A stretch of DNA of 64,000 nt from Vreelandella hamiltonii (GTDB lineage Bacteria; Pseudomonadota; Gammaproteobacteria; Pseudomonadales; Halomonadaceae): NCBI RefSeq assembly GCF_014651775.1, contig NZ_BMXN01000002.1, positions 124,001 through 188,000 on the forward strand. Reading direction: 5' to 3'. A program made the position numbers and the translations under genes. The notes under the pieces were generated by a model, which saw only the letters and a list, made by a program, of their open reading frames with translations, searched no databases and had not been told where the DNA came from. Positions 41,803 to 51,285 of this stretch are shown piece by piece (the stretch's first letter is position 1; each line of letters opens with the position of its first letter).

Positions 41803-41842
41803 GAGGGGGCGTTAACCGAGCGTTAACGCCCCCTCGATTTTT
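41803..41842 (+). terminator. Strong intrinsic terminator after ridA
   Basis: A perfect 13-bp stem (GAGGGGGCGTTAA at 41803-41815, complement at 41823-41835) with a 7-base loop is followed by GATTTTTATT. Confidence 0.93.
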
Positions 41843-41899
41843 ATTCTACGATCGTTTTATAGTGGAGCCTGCTTCTCTCACTTCCCGAACGGTACGGTC

Positions 41900-42667
41900 A
41901 TGGTCCAGTTCGAGCTGCATAGCCGCAATCTGGCGCAAGAGCAGGTGGCGCACACCCACGATTTTCACCAGTTGATACTGGCCACGTGTGGCGTGACGGA
42001 ACTGTCCATGGAAGGCCAGGGGGAGCGGGTGACCGCTCGCCGGGGCTGCTTGATCCCTTCGTCACGCCATCACGAGTATCAGGGCGATGGCAGCAACCGA
42101 ACCCTGGTGCTGGATATCCCCGTGCAGCACTTGGCCACGCTGGAAAAGGGCAGTGAGATCGAGCGGCTATTCGATAAACCGCGCTTCTTTACCGTTCCCC
42201 CCGCCTTGAACCAGCTCACCCACGCGCTGGCCCATCAGTTGGAACAGTGCCCAGCCCTGCAAAACGAAATTGCCGCACTGTTACTGCGGGCGCTCTACAT
42301 GTACCTGCAGGATGCACCGCTCCAGACGGCAGCCCAGATGGGCGCGCGCTGCATCAGTGAGCGGCTGGACCTGGAGCGCCTGGATGCCTGGCTCGATCAG
42401 CACCTGGCCGATGACATTCGTGTCGAGCAGATGGCCGCACTGTGCGCCTTGAGTCCCGGCCACTTTCATAGCTGCTTTCGTGAGCTGACCGGGATGACGC
42501 CGCTGGCCTATGTGCAGCGCAGGCGGCTGGAGCATGCACGTACTCTGGTACGCCATAGCGCCATGAGCCTTGGCCATATCGCCATGTTGGTGGGTTTTCG
42601 CGACCAGGGCAGCTTTTCCCGCGCCTACCGTCGTTACTTCGACATTTCCCCTTCGTCGGATCGCTAG
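41900..42667 (+). CDS. AraC-family transcriptional regulator
   Basis: This 255-residue protein has an N-terminal cupin-type effector domain (HTHDFHQLILATCG, then RRGCLIPSSRHHEYQG, with several histidines) and a C-terminal double helix-turn-helix. The last 100 residues contain the AraC signature: MAALCALSPGHFHSCFRELT, then YVQRRRLEHARTLVR and IAMLVGFRDQGSFSRAYRRY. Length and domain order are normal for the family. It is oriented with, and 115 bases before, a 36-codon ORF and the ornithine-cyclodeaminase-like operon, and directly repeated CGGGCAA boxes lie between them, so local activation of that operon is a reasonable inference. The effector is unknown. Confidence 0.9.
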   Translation: MVQFELHSRNLAQEQVAHTHDFHQLILATCGVTELSMEGQGERVTARRGCLIPSSRHHEYQGDGSNRTLVLDIPVQHLATLEKGSEIERLFDKPRFFTVPPALNQLTHALAHQLEQCPALQNEIAALLLRALYMYLQDAPLQTAAQMGARCISERLDLERLDAWLDQHLADDIRVEQMAALCALSPGHFHSCFRELTGMTPLAYVQRRRLEHARTLVRHSAMSLGHIAMLVGFRDQGSFSRAYRRYFDISPSSDR

Positions 42668-42695
42668 CGTCTGAAACCGCTGCCTACCTGACTTA

Positions 42696-42723
42696 CGGGC
42701 AAACTTGCCAGAGTTTCGGGCAA
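42696..42723 (+). promoter_or_regulatory. Direct repeat CGGGCAA, 21-bp spacing; candidate AraC operator
   Basis: CGGGCAA occurs at 42696-42702 and 42717-42723, start to start 21 bases (two helical turns), between the AraC gene and the operon that follows. AraC-type proteins usually bind such spaced direct repeats. The link is inferred. Confidence 0.4.
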
Positions 42724-42782
42724 GCAACCGCTGCTGCATCGTCGTAGTCTCAAGAGAAGTTCGATGACGCTGGAGAGCGCTG

Positions 42783-42893
42783 ATGCTACCACCCTTGTTT
42801 TATCCCCATACCCACACGCACGCGGTGGCCTTTGCTAACCATCGGGCCATTGTGCAAGGCCTCGTCTATCACCTGCAGGGGGAGTGGGCATGA
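42783..42893 (+). CDS. Small 36-residue ORF coupled to the next gene, function unknown
   Basis: An ATG preceded by GGAG opens a 36-codon frame whose TGA overlaps the ATG of the next gene (ATGA), the same 4-base coupling seen at later junctions in this operon. The peptide is aromatic and His-rich near its start (LPPLFYPHTHTHAVAFANHR) and ends GLVYHLQGEWA. It has no signal peptide. It could be a real small protein, a leader peptide that couples translation, or the remnant of a longer gene. I do not recognise a family. Confidence 0.5.
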   Translation: MLPPLFYPHTHTHAVAFANHRAIVQGLVYHLQGEWA

Positions 42894-43834
42894 AGGTCAT
42901 TTCTGCCAAGGAAGTCGAGCAGCTTCTAGCCTGGCCAGGCCTGATCGAGCGCCTGCGCCACACCTTCGTGAACGGGGTGGAGTCGCCACCGCGCCACCAT
43001 CACGCCATGCATCGGCCGGATGGCGAAGCCACCATGCTGCTGATGCCCGCCTGGGAAGCGGCAGGCTATATCGGGGTGAAGATGGTCAACGTGTTTCCGC
43101 AAAATGCCGAAAACGGCCTGCCGGCCATTTCCGGCCTTTACCTGCTCAGCGAAGGCCAACACGGCCAGCCGCTGGCGTGCATCGATGGCAGCGAACTGAC
43201 CCGCCGCCGCACCGCCGCTGCTTCTGCGCTGGCGGCTCAGGTGCTGGCCAGGGAAGACGCCGAAACGCTGCTGGTGGTGGGTACCGGCAAGCTGGCCCCC
43301 ATGGTGATCGAAGCCCACGCAAGCGTCAGGCCCATCAAGCGCGTGCTGGTCTGGGGGCGTAACCCTCACAAGGCAGCCGCCATTGCCGAAGAGTATGCAG
43401 ACCGCTTCGATACCCAGGTCGTCGATACCTTGGCCACCGCCGTGGCAGAGGCCGACATCGTCAGCTGCGTGACGCTCTCCACCCAGCCCATCATCCGGGG
43501 CGAGTGGCTGACCCCAGGCACGCACCTGGACCTGATTGGTGCCTTTCGTCCGCAAATGCGCGAAACCGATGCCGAGTGCCTGCGCCGTGCCCAGGTGTTC
43601 GTGGATACCTACGCGGGGGCACAAGGTGAGGCGGGCGACATCCTGCAGGCCATCGAGGCAGGCGCCTTCCAGTTCGAGGAGATCCAGGCGGAGCTGGCCG
43701 ACGTCTTGCGTGGCGAGAAGCCCGGGCGCACCAGCCCGCAGGCCATCACGCTGTTCAAGTCGGTGGGCGCTTCTCTGGAAGATTTAGCCGCGGCGATCGA
43801 GCTCTGGGAGTCGTTACCCGCTACGCTGAAGTAG
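42890..43834 (+). CDS. Ornithine cyclodeaminase / mu-crystallin family enzyme
   Basis: This family contains NAD(P)-linked enzymes such as ornithine cyclodeaminase, alanine dehydrogenase and ketimine reductase. From the ATG at 42890 (GGGGGA six bases upstream) the protein has 314 residues, the family norm. It opens MKVISAKEVEQLLAWPGLIE, has the GYIGVKMVNVFPQNA segment with the conserved substrate lysine, a Rossmann motif in LLVVGTGKLAPMVIEAHAS, and HLDLIGAFRPQMRETD near the end. The exact reaction cannot be told from sequence. In this operon it could act on a basic amino acid or cyclic imine released by the deacetylases that follow. Confidence 0.87.
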   Translation: MKVISAKEVEQLLAWPGLIERLRHTFVNGVESPPRHHHAMHRPDGEATMLLMPAWEAAGYIGVKMVNVFPQNAENGLPAISGLYLLSEGQHGQPLACIDGSELTRRRTAAASALAAQVLAREDAETLLVVGTGKLAPMVIEAHASVRPIKRVLVWGRNPHKAAAIAEEYADRFDTQVVDTLATAVAEADIVSCVTLSTQPIIRGEWLTPGTHLDLIGAFRPQMRETDAECLRRAQVFVDTYAGAQGEAGDILQAIEAGAFQFEEIQAELADVLRGEKPGRTSPQAITLFKSVGASLEDLAAAIELWESLPATLK

Positions 43835-43870
43835 CCCTTGCTAGCTCCAAATGGCCAAAGGACGGTGACC

Positions 43871-44902
43871 ATGAAGTGTTTTTATCATCCTGATCAGGCG
43901 CTGCATGCGCCGCCCACTTTCCTGCTGCGTGGCCAGCTGGCGCCTTCCCCGGAAGGGCCGATGCGGGCCGAGCTGCTCACTCAGGGGTTGGCAAAGGTGG
44001 GCTTGGCGCTGGTGGCTCCGGGCGCGTCGGACTCGCCCCAGCTGCGCAAGCGGCTGGCGCGGATTCATACGCCGCGCTACCTGACCTTTCTGGAAACGAT
44101 CCATGCCCGCTGGCAGGCGTTGCCCAACGCCGCCGCGCTGGTGGCGCCCAACATTCACCCCTGCGGCGGCGGCCACCACTACCCCCGCCACCCCATAGGC
44201 CAGGCGGGCTGGCACCTGCACGACATGGCTTGTCCGCTCAGCGCCACCAGTTTCCAGGGCGCATTGGCCTCGGCTGCTACGGCCGAAGCGGCGGCAGAAG
44301 CGGTGTTGGCAGGGGAGACGGTGACCTATGCGCTGTGTCGCCCACCCGGCCACCATGCCGGGCCCGAGCGGGCAGGCGGCTTTTGCCTGCTGAACAACTC
44401 GGCGCTGGCCGCGACCGTACTGCGTGAACGCTTTGCCAGAGTGGCGATCATCGATGTGGATTTGCACCACGGCAACGGCACCCAGGACATTTTCTACGCC
44501 AGAGACGATGTATGGACCGGTTCGCTGCACGCCGACCCCAGCGACTTCTACCCCTTTTTCTGGGGCGGGCCCGACGAAGAAGGTAGCGATGACGGCGTGG
44601 GCGCCAACGTGAACCTCCCCCTGCCGGTGGGCAGCGACGGTGAGGTCTATCTGGACGCGCTGGCGATTTTGATCGATCACTTGCAGCGTTTCGAACCGGA
44701 TGCAGTGGTGGTCGCTCTGGGGCTGGATGCCCATAAGTCAGACCCGCTGGCCGGTTTGAACGTGGAAACCGAAGCGTTTATCGAGGTAGGCAAGCGTTTG
44801 GCCGCGCTGTCGCTCCCCATGGTGATCGTGCAGGAAGGCGGCTACCCCACCGAACATCTCAGCGCCAACCTGGCGGCCTTCATGGAGGGGTTTAACGCAT
44901 GA
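43871..44902 (+). CDS. Histone deacetylase-fold amidohydrolase (acetylpolyamine amidohydrolase-like), copy 1
   Basis: This 343-residue zinc hydrolase has the full HDAC-fold active site: the tandem histidines His161-His162 in RPPGHHAGPERAGGF, zinc ligands Asp197 and His199 in DVDLHHGNG, and Asp286 in LGLDAHKSDPL. The late EGGY supplies the tyrosine region. The start at 43871 (AAGGA upstream) gives the opening MKCFYHPDQALHAPPTFLLRG, as in bacterial acetylpolyamine amidohydrolases, which remove acetyl groups from N-acetylated amines. It is preceded by the cyclodeaminase-like gene and overlaps the next deacetylase gene by 4 bases. Substrate is inferred only at class level. Confidence 0.88.
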   Translation: MKCFYHPDQALHAPPTFLLRGQLAPSPEGPMRAELLTQGLAKVGLALVAPGASDSPQLRKRLARIHTPRYLTFLETIHARWQALPNAAALVAPNIHPCGGGHHYPRHPIGQAGWHLHDMACPLSATSFQGALASAATAEAAAEAVLAGETVTYALCRPPGHHAGPERAGGFCLLNNSALAATVLRERFARVAIIDVDLHHGNGTQDIFYARDDVWTGSLHADPSDFYPFFWGGPDEEGSDDGVGANVNLPLPVGSDGEVYLDALAILIDHLQRFEPDAVVVALGLDAHKSDPLAGLNVETEAFIEVGKRLAALSLPMVIVQEGGYPTEHLSANLAAFMEGFNA

Positions 44903-46005
44903 GCGGTACCGGCTTCTACTGGCACGAACGCTGCTTCTGGCACGACCAGGGGGCCATCGGCGTGTTCTCGGCGCCGGGTGAATTCTTGCAGCCCCAGGCC
45001 GCCTCGGAAAGCCCCGAAAGCAAGCGGCGGCTGAAAAACATTCTGGAAGTCAGCGGGCTGATCGACGAGCTTTACGTGGTCAAGCCGCCCGCCGCCACGC
45101 TGGAAGACCTGCTGCGCTTTCACACGCCGCGCTACCTGGAAGAACTTCAGGCAGGCGATGCGGCAAGGGGCGGTAACGGCGGCGACTGCGCGCCCTACAT
45201 GCCGGGCAGCTGGGCCGCCGCGACCCACTCGGCGGGCTTGGCCATCGCCGCCGTAGACGCCGTCGCCCGGGGCGAAGTACGCAACGCCTACGCCCTGTGC
45301 CGCCCGCCGGGCCATCATGCCGAAGCCGATCAGGGCCGTGGGTTCTGCCTGTTAGGCAATATTCCCGTGGCGGTGATGCGTGCCCAGGCGCTGGGCCAGG
45401 CCAGTCGCGTGGCGATTCTCGACTGGGACGTACACCACGGTAACGGCCAGCAGGCTGCGTTCTATCGCGACCCGAACACCTTCACCATCTCAATACATCA
45501 GGCAGCCAACTACCCACTGGAGAGCGGCGCTTTCGAAGAGCAGGGGGAGGGCGCTGGAACCGGGACGAACCTCAACCTGCCGCTGCCCCCTGGATGTGGC
45601 CTGGGGGCCTATGCGTATGCCATGGAAAGGCTGGTACTGCCTGCGTTGGAAGCCTTTCAGCCCGATCTCATCATCGTTGCCTGTGGCTACGACGCCTGTG
45701 CCAAGGACCCGCTGGGCAAGATGCTGCTCAACAGTCAGGCCTTCGCCACCATGACGGCGCAAGTAAAGGCCGTGGCGGAGCGCTGTTGCGCTGGCAAGCT
45801 GGTGATCGTGCACGAAGGCGGCTACTCCGAAGGCTACGTGCCGCTCTGCGGCCATGCGGTGGTCCAGACGCTGGCGAGCAGCACGACCGCCGTGTTCGAC
45901 CCGCAAAACGACGAAATCGCCGCCTGGGGGTATCAGGCGCTGCAGCCGCACCAGCAGGCATTGATCGATACCTGGCAACGACAGTGGGAGCAAACCACCC
46001 GATGA
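44899..46005 (+). CDS. Histone deacetylase-fold amidohydrolase, copy 2 (class II type)
   Basis: The 368-residue protein shares the fold with its neighbour but belongs to a different branch. It opens TGFYWHERCFWHDQG and has His139-His140 in RPPGHHAEADQGRGFC, the zinc ligands in DWDVHHGNG (Asp177, His179), and the third aspartate in VACGYDACAKDPLG. These features resemble class II bacterial HDAC-like amidohydrolases. Two deacetylases translated with 4-base coupling suggest two different acyl substrates or two acyl positions on one substrate. Its stop overlaps the start of the aminotransferase gene. Confidence 0.88.
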   Translation: MSGTGFYWHERCFWHDQGAIGVFSAPGEFLQPQAASESPESKRRLKNILEVSGLIDELYVVKPPAATLEDLLRFHTPRYLEELQAGDAARGGNGGDCAPYMPGSWAAATHSAGLAIAAVDAVARGEVRNAYALCRPPGHHAEADQGRGFCLLGNIPVAVMRAQALGQASRVAILDWDVHHGNGQQAAFYRDPNTFTISIHQAANYPLESGAFEEQGEGAGTGTNLNLPLPPGCGLGAYAYAMERLVLPALEAFQPDLIIVACGYDACAKDPLGKMLLNSQAFATMTAQVKAVAERCCAGKLVIVHEGGYSEGYVPLCGHAVVQTLASSTTAVFDPQNDEIAAWGYQALQPHQQALIDTWQRQWEQTTR

Positions 46006-46958
46006 CACCTCTTCATGATCGAGACGGCTGGATCTGGCAGGACGGCCAGTGGCTTGCCTGGCGAGATGCCAGGGTTCATGTGTTCACCCATACGCTACAT
46101 TACGGGATGGGCTGCTTCGAGGGCGTGCGGGCCTACGCCGGTGCGCAAGGCCCGTGCTTGTTCCGGGTGGAGGAGCATACCCGCAGGCTCGTGGAAAGCG
46201 CCCACGCGCTGGATATTCCGCTGCCGTTTCGTGAAGCCGAGCTGATCGATGCTCAGTGCAAAAGCATCACCAAAAACGGCTTGCAGGATGCCTACCTGAA
46301 GCCCACCGTGTTTCTGGGTTCAGAAGGCCTCGGGCTGCGCGCCCAGGGGTTGACCACCCATGTGATGATCGCCGCCTGGGATTTGGGGCCGTACCTTTCA
46401 CCGCAGGCCGCGACCCATGGATTGCGTGCCTTGACCTCTTCCTGGGCGCGCCACCATGTCAACATCAGCCTGTGCCGCGCCAAGACCAGCGGCCACTACG
46501 TGAATTCGATGCTGGCGCTCAACACGGCGGTCAAGGCCGGGTTCGATGAGACCATCATGCTCGACCCCGAAGGGTACGTGGCCGAGGCCTCGGCGGCGAA
46601 TGTCTTCCTGCTGCGCGATGGCGTGCTGCACACCCCGGAAGTCACCTCTTGCCTGCAGGGCATCACCCGAGACAGCGTCATACAACTGGCCCGCGACGTG
46701 CTGGGCATCGAAGTGAAAGAGCGGCGTATCACCCGCGATGAGCTGTACACCGCCGACGAAGCCTTCCTGACCGGCACCGCTGCTGAAATTCTGCCGCTCA
46801 GGGAGCTGGATGGACGACGCATTGGCCATCGTGCCGAAGCGCCGCCGCCCAGCGAGCCGATACCTGCCCACAGCGTCACGGCGCAGCTGCAGCAGCTCTA
46901 TCGCCAGGTGGTACGCGGCGAGCTGGAGGCCTACCAGCACTGGCTGACCCCGGCATGA
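46002..46958 (+). CDS. Branched-chain amino acid aminotransferase-like protein (PLP fold type IV)
   Basis: From the overlapping ATG at 46002 the protein has 318 residues, normal for IlvE-type aminotransferases. It opens with a WQDGQWLAWRDARVHVFTHT segment, then LHYGMGCFEGVRAY, the conserved arginine-bearing strand, a PLP lysine at Lys161 in RAKTSGHYVNSM, and the GYVAEASAANVFLL phosphate-binding segment. The open frame continues upstream inside the deacetylase gene, but the ATGA overlap and family start fix the true beginning. Because it is embedded in a deacylase operon, a catabolic transamination role is more likely than branched-chain biosynthesis; ilvE is therefore not assigned. Confidence 0.88.
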   Translation: MTPLHDRDGWIWQDGQWLAWRDARVHVFTHTLHYGMGCFEGVRAYAGAQGPCLFRVEEHTRRLVESAHALDIPLPFREAELIDAQCKSITKNGLQDAYLKPTVFLGSEGLGLRAQGLTTHVMIAAWDLGPYLSPQAATHGLRALTSSWARHHVNISLCRAKTSGHYVNSMLALNTAVKAGFDETIMLDPEGYVAEASAANVFLLRDGVLHTPEVTSCLQGITRDSVIQLARDVLGIEVKERRITRDELYTADEAFLTGTAAEILPLRELDGRRIGHRAEAPPPSEPIPAHSVTAQLQQLYRQVVRGELEAYQHWLTPA

Positions 46959-46986
46959 GAGGGGAGTGGCGCCGGGGCCTGCGCGG

Positions 46987-48096
46987 CTAGCCGTGCTGTC
47001 GAAGCGCTTTTTCCAGCGCCGCCAGCCTGCCCGGCTGCAGTGCCTCTTCTACCGCCGTGATGCGAATCACGTTGGCCAGTTGCGGGTGCGCAAGGCGGGC
47101 CACCAGCACGCCATCGTCCAGCAGCTCCTGATGCACGGTGGCGGCCAGCTCGGCGCTGGATAGGCGGATGCCGACGAAGTTGGTGGCGCTGGGCAGCACG
47201 TCTGCCCCCAGCGCCGTGAAGTGCAGCGCCAGCTGTTCACGGCGCGCTTTGACATCCGCAATATGCTGCTGCACTTCCTCGGGGTGGTCGAGCACGACCT
47301 CGGCGGCGGCCTGGGTGAAGGAAGAGACCGCGTAGTGAATACGCACTTTCATCATCATCGCCAGCACGTCGGGCTCGGCAATTGCGTAGCCAATCCGCAT
47401 GCCCGCCAGGCCATGGGCTTTGGAGAGCGTGCGCAGGCGAATCACCCCCGGCAGCGCCTGGCCCAGAAACTCACTTCCCGCATCGTCACGAAAATCCCCG
47501 TAGGCCTCATCCAGCAGCAGCCAGCAGTCGTTGGGGAGCGCCTGGCGAAACTTGAGAATGGCGCTATCGCTGTGCAGGTGGCCGCTGGGGTTGTCCGGGT
47601 TGGCCAGGTACACCAGCCGCGCTTGCTCCTGATGGGCCGCTGCCGCCAGCGCTTCCAGATCGGGGGCGAGCACGCCAGGCGCTTCATGGTAGCTGGGCTC
47701 GACCAACCGGCAGCCCTGGCCCTGGGCAAAATACCCGAAGGTGGGGTAGGTGCCTGCGGTGCTCACCACGGTCTCGCCCACGGTGCAGGTGGTGCGCAGT
47801 GCCAGGGCGATCAGGCTGTCGGCACCGGCGTCCACCAGCAGGTGGTCAAGGGGAATGTCTTGCTGGGCGCTGATGCGCTGGCGAACGCCCAGTGCTTCGG
47901 CATCGCCATAGCAATACACGTGTTGTGCCACGGCATCACCGAAGTGTTCCCGCAGCGCGCGGTGGGGCATGTCCAGCCCCTCGTTGGAGCCCAGGCGGTG
48001 AGGGATCTCACGGCCGAGCCGCCGCTCCAGCACCTTGATGCCGGGGAAAGGGTTCACGGGGCCAACGCCCGTCAGGTGGTCGGGGTAGCGGGGCAT
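46987..48096 (-). CDS. HisC-like class I/II aminotransferase
   Basis: This 369-residue PLP enzyme belongs to the histidinol-phosphate aminotransferase group. It has HRLGSNEG near residue 34, the LVYLANPDNPSG strand with the PLP-contacting Asn-Pro, LLLDEAYGDF, and the PLP lysine Lys226 in RLRTLSKAHGLAG. The nearby histidine-biosynthesis genes are absent, so a role on another amine or amino acid is more likely than HisC itself. It converges on the aminotransferase gene of the opposite operon with only 28 bases between them and is followed upstream by the FAD dehydrogenase gene 25 bases away, suggesting cotranscription with it. Confidence 0.87.
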   Translation of the reverse strand: MPRYPDHLTGVGPVNPFPGIKVLERRLGREIPHRLGSNEGLDMPHRALREHFGDAVAQHVYCYGDAEALGVRQRISAQQDIPLDHLLVDAGADSLIALALRTTCTVGETVVSTAGTYPTFGYFAQGQGCRLVEPSYHEAPGVLAPDLEALAAAAHQEQARLVYLANPDNPSGHLHSDSAILKFRQALPNDCWLLLDEAYGDFRDDAGSEFLGQALPGVIRLRTLSKAHGLAGMRIGYAIAEPDVLAMMMKVRIHYAVSSFTQAAAEVVLDHPEEVQQHIADVKARREQLALHFTALGADVLPSATNFVGIRLSSAELAATVHQELLDDGVLVARLAHPQLANVIRITAVEEALQPGRLAALEKALRQHG

Positions 48097-48121
48097 AATC
48101 AGGTCCTGATCAGTTCAATGT

Positions 48122-49504
48122 TCAACGCAATATTTTGCCACGGTTCAGCAGCTTATGAGGGTCGAGTGCCTGCTTGAGGGTGTGCATCAGCGCAACTTCC
48201 TCTGCCGAGCGGCAGGTCTCCAGCCATGGGCGCTTTTCCAGGCCGATCCCATGTTCGGCAGACACCGAGCCGCCCAGCGCCGCCAGGGGTTGATACACCA
48301 GGGTCTCGACCTCCCGGCGTACCGCCAATTCATGACTGCCCACGCACACCGAAATATGCAGGTTGCCATCGCCCAGGTGGCCAAAGACCACGAGCCGGGC
48401 ATCGGGCCAGCGCTGGGTCAGCTGGTGCTCCAGGGCATCGGTGTAGCGCTGCATATCGGCAATCGGCAGGCTGACATCGAACGTCAATACCGGGGTCATG
48501 GCCTGGACCAGGCCTTCGATGTCTTCACGAATGGCCCACAGGCCGTCTCGCTGGGCCGCTGACTGAGCCAGCACCGCATCGACGATCAGCTCGTTCTCTA
48601 GCGCGCTCTCCAGGGCCTCTCGGAACTGGGTCGTATTGCGCTCGGCATCGCTACCCAGGGATTCGATGATGACATAAAACGGATGGCTGGTGGCAATGGG
48701 GGGCGTGTGGCGTCCCGAGGTTTCCGTCAGCAGGCGGTAATGGTTCTGCCACATGACCTCGAAAGCCCCCAGGCTACCGCCCAGCGCCTTGCCCATGTGG
48801 CGGAGCAGGGCCGTCAAGGCCTCGAACGAGGGGCAGGCCACCAGCGCGGTTTGTTCGCTGGGCGTGGGCGGCTGCAAGCGCAGCACCGCGCGGGTCACGA
48901 TGCCCAGCGTGCCTTCACTGCCAATGAACAGCTGCTTGAGATCGAACCCGGCATTGTTTTTCAGCATGCGGTTCATGGAGCTCACGATACGGCCATCGGC
49001 CATCACGGCTTCCAGCCCCAGCACCTGCTGGCGCATCATGCCATAGCGGATCACCCGCACGCCCCCGGCGTTGGTGGCGATATTACCGCCAATCGTGCAA
49101 CTGCCCCGGGCGCCCAAATCCAGCGGGAACTGCAAGCCCGCGTCGCTGGCGGCTTCTTGTACCCGCTGCAAAGGGGCACCGGCCTGGACGGTCAGCGTAC
49201 CGCCAACGTGGTCGATCTCTTCGATGGCGGTCATGCGCTCCAGTGAAATCACCAGCTCCTCTTCGCTGGCGTCGGCGCCATGCACCAGCCCGGTCAGCCC
49301 GCCGTGGGTCACCACCGGCTGCCGGACCTCGTGGCAAGCGCGCATCACCTCGGCCAACGCTTGGGTGCTGGCCGGGCGCACGATGGCACCGGCAAGGCAG
49401 GGAGCGCCGGTCATCCAGTCGACGCGGCGGCTACGCACATCGTCTCCGGTGAGTACGTGCGCGGGGCCGACGATGGCGCGAAGCGCCTCCAGGGTAATCT
49501 GCAT
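48122..49504 (-). CDS. GlcD-type FAD-linked 2-hydroxy acid dehydrogenase
   Basis: The start at 49504 (AGGAAA upstream) gives 460 residues. A PCMH-type FAD domain begins near residue 40 (AIVRPASTQALAEVM, PVVTHGGLTGLVHG, PLDLGARGSCTIGGNIATNAGG), and the C-terminal FAD-oxidase domain carries GHLGDGNLHISV and SAEHGIGLEKRPWL. These are signatures of the D-2-hydroxyglutarate/D-lactate/glycolate dehydrogenase family, which oxidises 2-hydroxy acids and passes electrons to quinone or ETF. Paired with the HisC-like aminotransferase it could oxidise the hydroxy acid formed from a transaminated product. Electron acceptor and substrate are not visible. Confidence 0.88.
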   Translation of the reverse strand: MQITLEALRAIVGPAHVLTGDDVRSRRVDWMTGAPCLAGAIVRPASTQALAEVMRACHEVRQPVVTHGGLTGLVHGADASEEELVISLERMTAIEEIDHVGGTLTVQAGAPLQRVQEAASDAGLQFPLDLGARGSCTIGGNIATNAGGVRVIRYGMMRQQVLGLEAVMADGRIVSSMNRMLKNNAGFDLKQLFIGSEGTLGIVTRAVLRLQPPTPSEQTALVACPSFEALTALLRHMGKALGGSLGAFEVMWQNHYRLLTETSGRHTPPIATSHPFYVIIESLGSDAERNTTQFREALESALENELIVDAVLAQSAAQRDGLWAIREDIEGLVQAMTPVLTFDVSLPIADMQRYTDALEHQLTQRWPDARLVVFGHLGDGNLHISVCVGSHELAVRREVETLVYQPLAALGGSVSAEHGIGLEKRPWLETCRSAEEVALMHTLKQALDPHKLLNRGKILR

Positions 49505-49623
49505 GCCTGTTTCCTTACGTGACGTTCCATTGTTGTGTGAAGACAGTTGTTTGAAGACAGTTGTGTAAATAAAGACGTATGAATCAACACTCATGAACCA
49601 GCGTGTGACGCATCAAAGGCTAA

Positions 49624-51276
49624 TCAGGCCGACGCGGCGGCAGGCGCTTCGCGCCCCGGAATCGCATCGAGCAGCGAACGGGTATAGGCCGCCTGGGGGG
49701 CCAGAAATATCTGCTCGGCGCTGCCTTGCTCGACGATGCGCCCATGCTGCATGACGACGATGCGATCACAAATCTGGGCGGCCACCCGCAAGTCGTGGGT
49801 GATGAACAGTAGTGACAGCGACAGCCGCTGTTTCAGCGATTCCAGCAGCTCCAGCACCTGCGCCTGAATGGAGACGTCCAGCGCAGAGACCGCCTCATCG
49901 GCCACGATCAATTCAGGGTTGAGCGCCAGCGCTCTGGCAATGCCGATGCGCTGGCGTTGGCCGCCTGAAAACTCATGGGGGAAACGCGTCACCGCACTGG
50001 CACCCAGCCCCACCAGCTCCAACAGCTCACCGGCCTGGCGGAGCGCGTCGGCCTTCGGAGTGCCGTTGGCCATGGGACCTTGGGCGATGGCCATGCCGAC
50101 CCGGGTGCGCGGGTTCAAGGACGCATAAGGGTCCTGAAAAATCATCTGCACCCGGTGGCGCTCGCGGCGCAGCGCGCTGCCGCTCAACTGCGAAAAATTG
50201 ACCCCATCCAGCAGCAGCTCGCCATTATCCGGGTGCTCCAGGCGCACCACGCAGCGGCCAAGGGTCGATTTGCCCGAGCCGGACTCGCCCACGATACCCA
50301 CAGTCTCGCCTTTGGCCAGCGTCAGCGATACGTCATCCAGCGCGCGCACTTCCCGAGTGGCTTTGAACCAGCCCCCGCGTGAACGAAATACCTTGTTGAG
50401 CCCCTTGATCTCCAGCAGGGGCGCCGAGGCGGCGGGTGCCCGGTGCGGCGGAAGGGCGTTGCTGGGAATGGCGGCGATCAAGGCCTGGGTATACGCATCC
50501 TGGGGGTTCTCCAGCACATCCCGAGCATTGCCGATTTCGACGATGCGGCCATGGCGCATGACGCAGACACGGTTGGCGATTTCCGCCACTACGCCAAAGT
50601 CGTGGGTGATGAACATGACGGCCATGCCACGCCGCTGTTGCAGGTCACGAATCAGCGCCAGAATCTGCGCCTGGGTGGTCACATCCAGCGCCGTGGTGGG
50701 CTCATCGGCAATCAACAGCACCGGTTCGAGCGCCAGCGCCATGGCAATCATCACCCGCTGCCGCTGCCCGCCGGAAAGCTCGAAGGGGTAGGCGCTGATG
50801 GCCTTTTCTGGCTGCGGGATACCCACTTCCACCAGCAGTTCCAGCGCCCGCGCCTGGCGCTGCCGGGGGCTGAGCTGGCCATGGGCCTCGAACACTTCGG
50901 CAATCTGTGCGCCCACGCGCATCAAGGGGTTCAGTGCTGTCATTGGCTCCTGAAAGATCATGCCGATCTTCAGGCCGCGCAGCGTTCGGTGCTGCTTTTC
51001 GCTCAGGGCCAGCAGGTTCTGGCCTTCGAACGTGACGCTGCCCTGCACGGGGCGAACGCCCTTGGGCAGCAGGCCCATGACCGTGTTGGCGGCCATGGAC
51101 TTGCCCGACCCGGACTCCCCGACCACGCACATGATCTCGCCACGGTTGACGCTATAGCTGACATTCTCCACCGCCAGCGGCCGGTCTGCGCCTTTGGGCA
51201 ACGCCACGCTCAAGCCTTCGATCTGTAGTACGGCGGGCGCCTCGTCCTGGCCAGCGGGTTGCACGACATCGTTCAT
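49624..51276 (-). CDS. Peptide-type ABC importer, fused double ATPase subunit
   Basis: This 550-residue protein fuses two ATPases of the OppD/OppF type, as in GsiA. The first domain has [18 protein letters not shown] and [11 protein letters not shown]; the second, starting near residue 290, has [19 protein letters not shown] and [11 protein letters not shown]. The OppD/F C-terminal Cys-rich extension is short. It lies downstream of both permease genes and the binding protein gene on the same strand, so a full importer is encoded in order binding protein - permease - permease - ATPase. The import substrate is a peptide or related small molecule and is not set by sequence. Confidence 0.95.
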   Translation of the reverse strand: MNDVVQPAGQDEAPAVLQIEGLSVALPKGADRPLAVENVSYSVNRGEIMCVVGESGSGKSMAANTVMGLLPKGVRPVQGSVTFEGQNLLALSEKQHRTLRGLKIGMIFQEPMTALNPLMRVGAQIAEVFEAHGQLSPRQRQARALELLVEVGIPQPEKAISAYPFELSGGQRQRVMIAMALALEPVLLIADEPTTALDVTTQAQILALIRDLQQRRGMAVMFITHDFGVVAEIANRVCVMRHGRIVEIGNARDVLENPQDAYTQALIAAIPSNALPPHRAPAASAPLLEIKGLNKVFRSRGGWFKATREVRALDDVSLTLAKGETVGIVGESGSGKSTLGRCVVRLEHPDNGELLLDGVNFSQLSGSALRRERHRVQMIFQDPYASLNPRTRVGMAIAQGPMANGTPKADALRQAGELLELVGLGASAVTRFPHEFSGGQRQRIGIARALALNPELIVADEAVSALDVSIQAQVLELLESLKQRLSLSLLFITHDLRVAAQICDRIVVMQHGRIVEQGSAEQIFLAPQAAYTRSLLDAIPGREAPAAASA

Positions 51277-51285
51277 GGCAGGCTC

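Noticed and set aside
42890..46958. An ectoine degradation (doe) cluster
   Set aside because: No ectoine hydrolase or DoeB-type deacetylase is present; the deacylases are of the HDAC fold.
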